A stretch of 64,000 bases of DNA. Origin: Atriophallophorus winterbourni (taxonomy: Eukaryota > Platyhelminthes > Trematoda > Plagiorchiida > Microphallidae). Positions 51,443-60,400 of this stretch are shown piece after piece. Position 1 is the stretch's first letter. The number at the start of each line of letters is the position of its first letter. The notes under the pieces were generated by a model. The model did no database searches, was not told the DNA's origin, and was given only the letters and a program-made list of their open reading frames with translations. The stretch is from the NCBI GenBank assembly GCA_013407085.1, contig JACCGJ010000559.1, positions 5,524-69,523 on the forward strand. The letters are read 5' to 3'. The translations under genes were made by a program, and so were the position numbers.

Positions 51443-54400
51443 CAGACAGCATTACACCGGTAGCGCGTATCCAATGCTTAACTGCCACACAACCATGAAA
51501 AAGTAAAATCCTAAAAGACGGGGAAGGGTGGGACTTAAATAGCTACGGATTCTATAGAAGAGTAAGCACAAACAAACGGGGTAGAGGTGCCTACACCTCG
51601 AATGGAACATGCATTCAAACAAGTTTCGTGAACGAGTAGAGCGGAGGTTGGTGTTTTGTATATCATCCCCACACTCTTTGCTACTGCACCTCACACCTTT
51701 ACATTATGTATCAAGGTTAGAAATGTCCTTGGGCCATTAATTGTCAGTTTGTCTGATAAATTGCTTGCAATTGAACATTTTTGCGAATTATTACAACTGA
51801 GTTACACCGTGTATTCGCTTGCTCACTTAAGTAATTTTCGTTAAAGTTGTTGCACATGCTAAACAATATTGCCGCCAGCAATAGAGGAGAATATACGTAG
51901 CTCAGGATGAGGATGTTGTTCAGATGGCGTTCGCCGAGCTTGTGTAGTAGTTGTTGTTGTTGTTGGACGCTAGATGACATCATCAGCGGAAGCTCTTTCG
52001 AAGTGACTTCTAATTGGCCGCTAAATATTGCCGCCGTCGCACTGCTTGTCAATATCCTTGTAAATACCAAGGTTTTGATCGCGCCTCGCGATGAAGCAAG
52101 GCTGTTCAAGGGTCGATCGGATCACAAATGCTTATTGCGTTCGAAATACAAAATGCGCTTTTCAACTCAACGTGTTTGTTTATGGTCCTTGATTTTCACA
52201 CTTGTCAAGCGATCGACTTGGTGAACTCGTCTCACAAACCGAGTTGCAGTTTGTTCTCCTTTGGCCCAATTGCCGATTCCGTCATGCGATTGTTGGTCGA
52301 TTCGATTGTGTTTTTATACTTCAACCCGATTCAACATTTTTCGGGCGAATTCTTGTACAAATACTTTATCCACTCAAGACTGATCCTTGCATGACGATGT
52401 GTCACATTCAACAACAATCTGTGGATTAGGTCACTTGTTTTACTGAAACAAAACTGCATGCAGAACGAAAATTCAGATTGTCTTACACGAGTTTGAGCAA
52501 TACTAAATCAGTTACTAACAGATGTGTCTGTTTTCGACACCGCATCGTGTACTCTGTAGACGCATATGAGGCTGTAGTTTGCAGGCAAATGCATGTATGT
52601 ATTTTTGTGTGCGACTATCTCCTCCTGGAGGATGAGTCGGCTTCAATAAAGATTCTTGGGAATTTGGGTACAAAGCGGCGTCCCCAGCACCACTCGGCGT
52701 TTGTTCGAGTCAGCTTCTCTAGCCTTCGCACAACCAAGTGCGACCTGCAAGGCAGCAGGGAGTTGCAGAAAGAGGTTGGTGTCACAACTAAACCGTCTAC
52801 CAGACTCTGATTCCTAGGTTTTCCTCATGGTTTTCTACCCGAATCTTTCCCGCGATCGGGTATCACAGCATTGCAGCGGAGACGTAAAATCAGGGATTGT
52901 CCTTCTCTTAGATTGAAAACGCCCTACAGCGCTAAAGATGCTATATATCGACGAAAGCAAACTGGTTTTCAGACGCCAGTCACTCGCCCTCGCCCGTTCT
53001 CCTGTTGGTAGAAGCAGTTCTGCCGGGCTCGGGGAGCCACTCATGCTGGCCAGAAGCTGGACTTGGTTGTCAGATGCCATTTGAGACGCGCGCCATATAG
53101 GAGCATTTTATAGACGGTGGTAGCTTATCCCCACTGCCACCCCCGGCTATGACAACCTTTGGAATCCATGTATACATTGACATCGTCCGGTTGCTATTGC
53201 ATCTGGATGTTGATCTCAGACGCATGATGATTGCATAACGCTTAGTATAAAGATAAAGTCCACTGGAAGGGAAACATTTGGCCACCAAACGTTCACAATG
53301 GTATGCGGTACATAGTAAATAGCCACCGTTTATCTTGCATCGGTGTAGCAGTAACGTCCATTATTTCCATCTCGAAGTTAACTTCAGAATGTTCGCCCTC
53401 AAGCTATTTCCTTCCTCATTCTATTCTGAATTTAAAGATCTTCTTTCATATTTATTCCTTTAATGTTCCCGTTAAGTAGAACTGTAGGAATACAACCGTT
53501 TTCCATCATATAATCATGAACCACTCTGTATGTGATGGTGTCAAAGCAGTGCGATTATGTTCTACGAAGCAGCACCTAAATTACACGAACTAGTCGATTT
53601 TAAGCACTAGGATGTGCTTATAAAGCTCGAACAATAGAAACTGAGTAAACTCAGAAACATATGAGAAAAATGCAATTGTTACACAACTTTTGCCTCAACT
53701 ATCTCTATGTATTCGTGTGTGTGTGTGTGTCCTGATTCGATCGGCAGTCAGTTATTTAGCACCCATTTGCTAAACTTCATTTAGCTTCGCTTACAATCCC
53801 ATGAGAAATGAGCGCTTTCTTCGTAATCACATCATCTGCATTATTGTACATTTGCCTTCTCTCCAAATGAAACTTCATTTTTGACTTTCCGTATCGGTTC
53901 ATGGCATTAATTACTTTACAGGATTCCAAAACAGTACAAAAGGGTCATCTGCTCAGTTGTCAATACAGACATGGAACATGGAGTCTCAAACCGATACATC
54001 GTTCTGCCCTTTGTACATCGTACATCAAACACGTCAAGGTGATGTTGTCCCCTACAAGCAAAGAAAGCGCTAAAACCCCGAGCAACAAAACTGGAAGCTC
54101 CCAAAGTCTACCAGAAGCGGGGGATACTACCGATCATGATAGTAGTAGTAGTCCACCCACTAGCCAAGCTTACTTGTCTCGTGTGTTTTGTGACTTGCAC
54201 GTGGACACGCTGCTCTCGATATTCGCCGCTCGTGCGGACTCTCGCCCCCGGGTGAAATTCCCGTTGCTTGGCACACGATTGATATACATGGATGAGGCCA
54301 CGTCGGACCTTGGCAAAAAGCGCAGTTCTTCTTGTGGCAATCTGGATGCGATGGACAAAACACCGCAATTGTTTCAATATTGCAAAGTGCCCTCCAAGGA

Positions 54401-57400
54401 CGAAGGCCAACCGAGTTCCCCGGTGAACAACACCACCACCACCACCACAGGAAATCCGATCTACCGGAATCGAAAACCACCACCTCCACCACCCCCTGCT
54501 CCGGTTGATTCAACGGAACCGCAAACCAACAATGCGATAGTCGATTCTCTCCGTCCACTGAGGGAAAAATTGCAGTCGGCCGCTGGTCAAATTGATTCGC
54601 TGGCCGCGAAGGGAATGCGTATGGCTCCCAAACTGCTGGGACTGTTGGAACAGATGCAGGCGAACCAACCATCGGGCTCTCGTGTGGTCAACCTTTCCAA
54701 CGCGACGGAAGAAGTGGATTCGCATCAACAACTGGAGTCGGTGTCACCAATGGTGGTTCGGATGTTGCGCAATCGCCTTGGTTTCATCCTGCTTCCAATG
54801 AATTCGGATATTATTGCGTATTATTTCGAGGCTCAAACTTTGGAAATGCGCAATCGGTAAGTTATTTTTTTTATGTCATCAATTTGGAAGGTTTCAATCA
54901 GCCCATGTTGCATGATTCCTTTTTGGCATGAATAAAGCGGACCAGTTTCTTCATGCTAGCCTCATCCAAACGTGGCTTGGAAGTTTATACCTTGTTTACA
55001 ATTTCCTCACGTGTCAACACATGTGTATCCTGATCGTAGTGTCCCGACGTGATAAGCGCAAACAGCATGAAATCGGCGGTGGTCTGTGTTCGTGAGAGAG
55101 TGAGATGGAACTGCACACGATTGCTGATGTATTGTGTTGCTCACACACCACCACTACCTTACCATTACTTTTGACACCACTACAGTTTCAAGGCTCAATG
55201 AACCTGATCTTACTGTCTCCACCTGATGACGGCAAACAGCCAGAAACCGGTAGTGGTGTGTAAGTGCGGGGGATGTGAGCAACACATCACGTTGGTCATC
55301 CATAAGCGCCTCGAGCGCTTGGCCAGGAATCACTTTGTGATTCTGTGTTTGAACATCGTGGTTCGTTGTACGAACCCTATACAACAGTGACATACAAGTT
55401 GAACTTTGTTTCACACGATTGCGGTTTTTCGCTCAAACCCATGGGTTAAACCCCAACCACGTGTGTGTGTGTCCACCTGCAAGCATTATCCAACAGGTCA
55501 TCACACCGATATGCCTGGTTTTCGAAGCGTCCGTTATGAGTCATATCATGCATTGTTACTCATGGCAAAAATAACACACGTTGCATGTAAGACTGGTTTA
55601 TAAGTAAAAGCGCTATCGCGGGCAGTCGCATATCTATTAGCGCAACGAATATTATCATATGCATTTGTATGGAACTTCTGCGATGCTGACGGCAAAGAAA
55701 ATACTCTCAAAATATCGCATGATTGGTGATATTTTTGATATATAGAGGCATATTTCTGTTTGCTACTTGGGAATTTCTGTATATTCTGCAATGAAATAGC
55801 AACGTTCGCATCTCTGTGATAACAATGCGTGCTGCAAAGGAATAAATGCCACAAGCAGGCTACCGTGCTGATGTCACACTACTGGTTCGCACAAGTTGAG
55901 TAAATGTCTTTTTTATATTGAAATGAAAACGTCAAACTCTACTTTAAAAGTCCCCGACATGAATTTAGACACCATATTTCATCGATTTTGTGGGAGTTGA
56001 GTATAGCTGCTTTATTTTCATATAATGCGATCTTTGAGTGAGACACGGTTCAAGGTCATTGAGATCGAAGTAGTAATGATTTAAAGTCATTGATCCATTG
56101 TGAGCGGTGTGAAGTGTCATTGACAGATCTTAACTGAAATGTTTTTGAATACCGATGACTATAAATGACAATCTGGTTATAACCCGACTAATACTGTCGC
56201 AGGAAAATTCAATATGCGACACTATGAAAGGTAGACAAACTACAATCTTTTGCTCCTCGTATGCTCACCACTCACACCTGTCACTGGCCCGTTTCGGGTA
56301 TGGGCCTCTGCTTCTTGGGAGTATCATGCTCTGGTTGCGCTTAAAATCCCACTTCTTCGTATCCGGTGAAACATGGAAATGTACGCGATTGCAGGCAATT
56401 TGTCTCACAATCATGTCACTTGATCCACGTGACTGTAGCTCCCACCACAGTTGAAATACCCTTTACAAAAAGGAACACCATACTTCCCAACTTAGACTCA
56501 CCGGTAGTAATTCAGAATTTAACATTTGGAAAAAAATTGGATGCAGTCGAAATCTTCCTGAACCACATTTATGAGCTGGAGATCCCGGAAAAACAGTATC
56601 CTAATATTATCGCTCGCATCAATATCTCGTTTACGAAGAATCCATTTGACCACGTACTTCAAGATTCTCTGTGAACCTCGATATAAAGATTCCTTGCGAA
56701 TCGGATTGCATATATTCGTGAAACACTTTGCAGAATAATTCGTGATCGACTTCGATCGAATGTTTCAAACATTTCAGAGGTTTCTCTTGAAGTTAATTTT
56801 TGATTCTCGGTCCACACAAAATGCTCTTCACTCCTACTTGTGCTCTTACAAATGTTTCTTGCTAGTTTGAATGATATTTCTGATGGTTTAATATAAATAC
56901 GCGTCGGTCAAGTCACCGTGGTATTCCTATGGCATGGCATGAACGCACAATCCTGATCCAGGCAAAGTACCGCACAGTGGGAGACTGCACGTTGGCGAAG
57001 ATACTGTCAGGTTGCCCAGTCCTAGGCAGATATGAGTAAGAAAATAGAGATGGTAGTGAAACTGCGGTGTATTTCAGCATGCAGCTCACCACCAGTTGCC
57101 AATCAATTTAGCACGGTGTTAGCCGCACAGTAAAGAAGTACTGCACGATTGCACATCCGTGCCGTGGTATTCTTACACCGAGTATTGCTGCGTGATTCGA
57201 TGCGATTATCAAGCTTAAAAGGGATTCAGGTCTTGTTTTGTGTGTCAGAATTTTGCAGGAATAATCAATTTCACCTCTGCAAGAAATTAGGATACACGGA
57301 AACAAGCTAAACGGAAAGTTTGCTGATTAGTTTTAGCACAAATAATGATTACATAGCGTGATAGCTTTACCGGTGAAATTTATTTAGACATTGATATTGA

Positions 57401-60400
57401 AGGCATTCATGACCGTTAAGCCACCAGCGTGTCCATCATCAAGGTGTCCTTCGATTTGTATGAGCACTGCATGGCTGTTGCTTCAAAAATCTGATACGTG
57501 TTTGCTTGCGATTGGATTATTTGGTGAAGGTATTCATCCCAGTTTGCACGTAATCTTCTTCAGATTCCGTGGCTTTTGTAGTTCCACCCGTCCGGTTTAA
57601 TGCTGTCGGTTATAATGATGACGATCCAATCTTCTTCATACTCTCCTTTATCTGTTGATCCTTCTTCCACAAATTGTTTGCCAGAATATCTGGATCTGAA
57701 ACTGTTTTTCAGGATGAGAGCGTTAACAATGACTTACTATCCACTGCTTGTACTACCGATTCTATTATCACAAAAGCCGATTATACCACAAAAATGCTCA
57801 CTTGCATGCTTTTCTTTCTGCTACGCCTCTCGACGGGTTTTGTGCTATTTGCGCTTGAAACAGTGGAAGAATGGAAAACAAAGTGCTCCTCTATGCAAGT
57901 GTTGGATATGGTTGGTACGACCAACCTGTTCAATCACAGGTGTCCAAACACATGTAGGTAGGGTTTAAACATATGATTATGAACAAAAATGCTCATTTGC
58001 ATACATTTCCACCACACACACAGCTGTCCTTCCCTGTGAGTATAAGAAACAATACGAATGGGTTCCCAATGGCTAGGGAAAGTCAACAATGTAAAACAAG
58101 TTCAATAGTATGTTACTTTGCCCTGAACGCATCTTTGCGTTGATTTATGCACCATTTTAACCACGCAACTTCGGAACAAGTTGATCTTGATCGCTTACTT
58201 TGGAGGCACCGTGTAGAGCGTCATCCCAAAAGAGCCGATACTGCACTCGGCTGCTAAACTTAGATTAAGCCTGACCGAGTTCAAATGCCCCTGATCAGCT
58301 GAGTACTACCGAGCGCTGTGGACTTGGTAATCGTCGTGAGCTTGTAATGTATATCCATTTTAACCCTCAGGCAATCTATGACTACGTAGCACTTTACCTA
58401 GCTCAGACTTATGGTTTCATACCTCCATAAAATGTGGATTCATGGTCCACATCGACCGAAGATGGCCAACACCCGCTCCTCACAAGTTCACTGGCGCCTG
58501 TCAGTCAATCGAAATGCCTTCAGAAATCTCGTTACATTTCCATTCTAATGCTTTTCCGTTACACACACTGGCATCATGACACTGTGCTTCTGATACGGAG
58601 ATAGAGACGAAAGTTAATCCATTTCGGATTTAGTAACGCTGTCCGACAAAATATGGCTGTCGTTAGTCACGTGCGTTGTGGTTTGCCCCTCCATTTGTAC
58701 CAATTACTTGCACTCTCTTATCTTCATCATCAAGAATGTTATCATGTACATCTCGCTCTCATTTAGTATTATTCAGAAAACGCAAACATTATACGAGAGA
58801 AATCATTGTTCAGGTTTTTACAAATTCCTCGACATTCCATGACCTGTGGCATTCCACTAACCTGTTGTTCCGCACAAGTGGGTACTGCCCGCTTGCTCCC
58901 TTGTTCATTTTAACAACTCACAGCTTTAACAACCCACATGGGCTGCATTTGGGATAAACAACTTTATATGTGAATCATGGCACTTTTGTGCTTCCCGCAT
59001 TCATCAATCGTACAGGGCAAGCATACAATTTGCTCGACCTGACAAATGAGACACTCGTTATAAAACATGCATGGGGATGCTTTCGAAAGTGGTTCCACTT
59101 TCGCTTGTTTACTTGTGTTCATTTGTTTACCTCAGTAAATCATTCATTTCGGAATATGGATGTTTTATGTTCAGTAAACAAAGCCACAGAAGTGTTCACA
59201 ACCCCATTAGTCATCTCTGAGATTTTCTGGGCTTTCGGGTGTTTCACGACCGGGGAATGTGTTGATAAAGCAAACCACCAAGCAAGTACTATCACATTTC
59301 TTCGTGTTCCTTCGGTCATAGGGCGCTAGAATCAATTAACTCGATATTCGGCCCATAGAAATGCTTATGGTTTTTGAATAGGCTGTCAGACCCTAAAAAG
59401 AGATTGATTTAGATTCTTAACCAAAGTTTGTTGACCATCCACCAGTAAAATCAGAGTACTTTATCTTCTATAAACTGAAATCTCATCCAAACATGTAAAA
59501 TTCTCTGAATTTGCATGCATTTCCATCACACACACACACCCCACGACCGGTTTCCTACTGTTTGCACTCATCGTGTACGGACATTACGACCGGGATCCGC
59601 ATATCTTGGATACATGGTAAACAAAGTGTGAAATTGTAAGCCACTGTTGGATAAGGCTTGCACCACCAACCATTTACAATTATACGTGTCAGCACACATT
59701 TAAACCAATGGTCCTGAACAAAAAACCGTATTTGCATGCATTTCCATCACACACACACACACTCCACGACTGGTTTCGTGTTGTTTGCATTCAAGCCCAG
59801 GCTTAAACCATCTACATGTATATCGACACATGTGATTGAACAAGTTGGTCTTACCATCCAACATTGGCTTACAGGGTCATACCTTATCTACCATGTATCC
59901 ACTGTTGCAAGGCATGTGGATCCTGATAGTACTACACCTTAACTAAAAAGTGCAAACAGCACGGAACCAGTCGTGTGCCGTGTGATGAAAATGCACACAA
60001 ATGCAATTTTTTGTCTCAAATTCCCATTGACTCTTTCTCATCTGGGCCTGAACAACCGGGATTATTGACTGGATTTCGTTGTTGTATGTGCTCTATTATT
60101 CAATATCCACATCACCATGATAAATTAAATTTTAAGCGTTTGCCGAGTGTTTACAAAACAGTAGTGACATTTTCGTAATATGAGCCTTGTACACATGCAT
60201 TGGATAAGATAGTACTTTGTCCTGAATATACTGGATGGGTTACGAACCGTAAACTTGAGAGTCATAATGATTTCCTATTCTCTGATTTGAGTTCCCTTCC
60301 CAACACACACACACACCGGTGATACATTTGTGTTGTTTTGTCAAACTTTCAGATGGATCAACGCCATTCGCCATACCTGCCTGGCTTACATGAACCAACA

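Noticed and set aside
53901..53921. Start codon for a separate gene at 53901
   Set aside because: The ATG precedes a good acceptor (ttactttacag) and the frame continues the phase-0 FGD coding sequence, so this is an internal exon, not a new gene.
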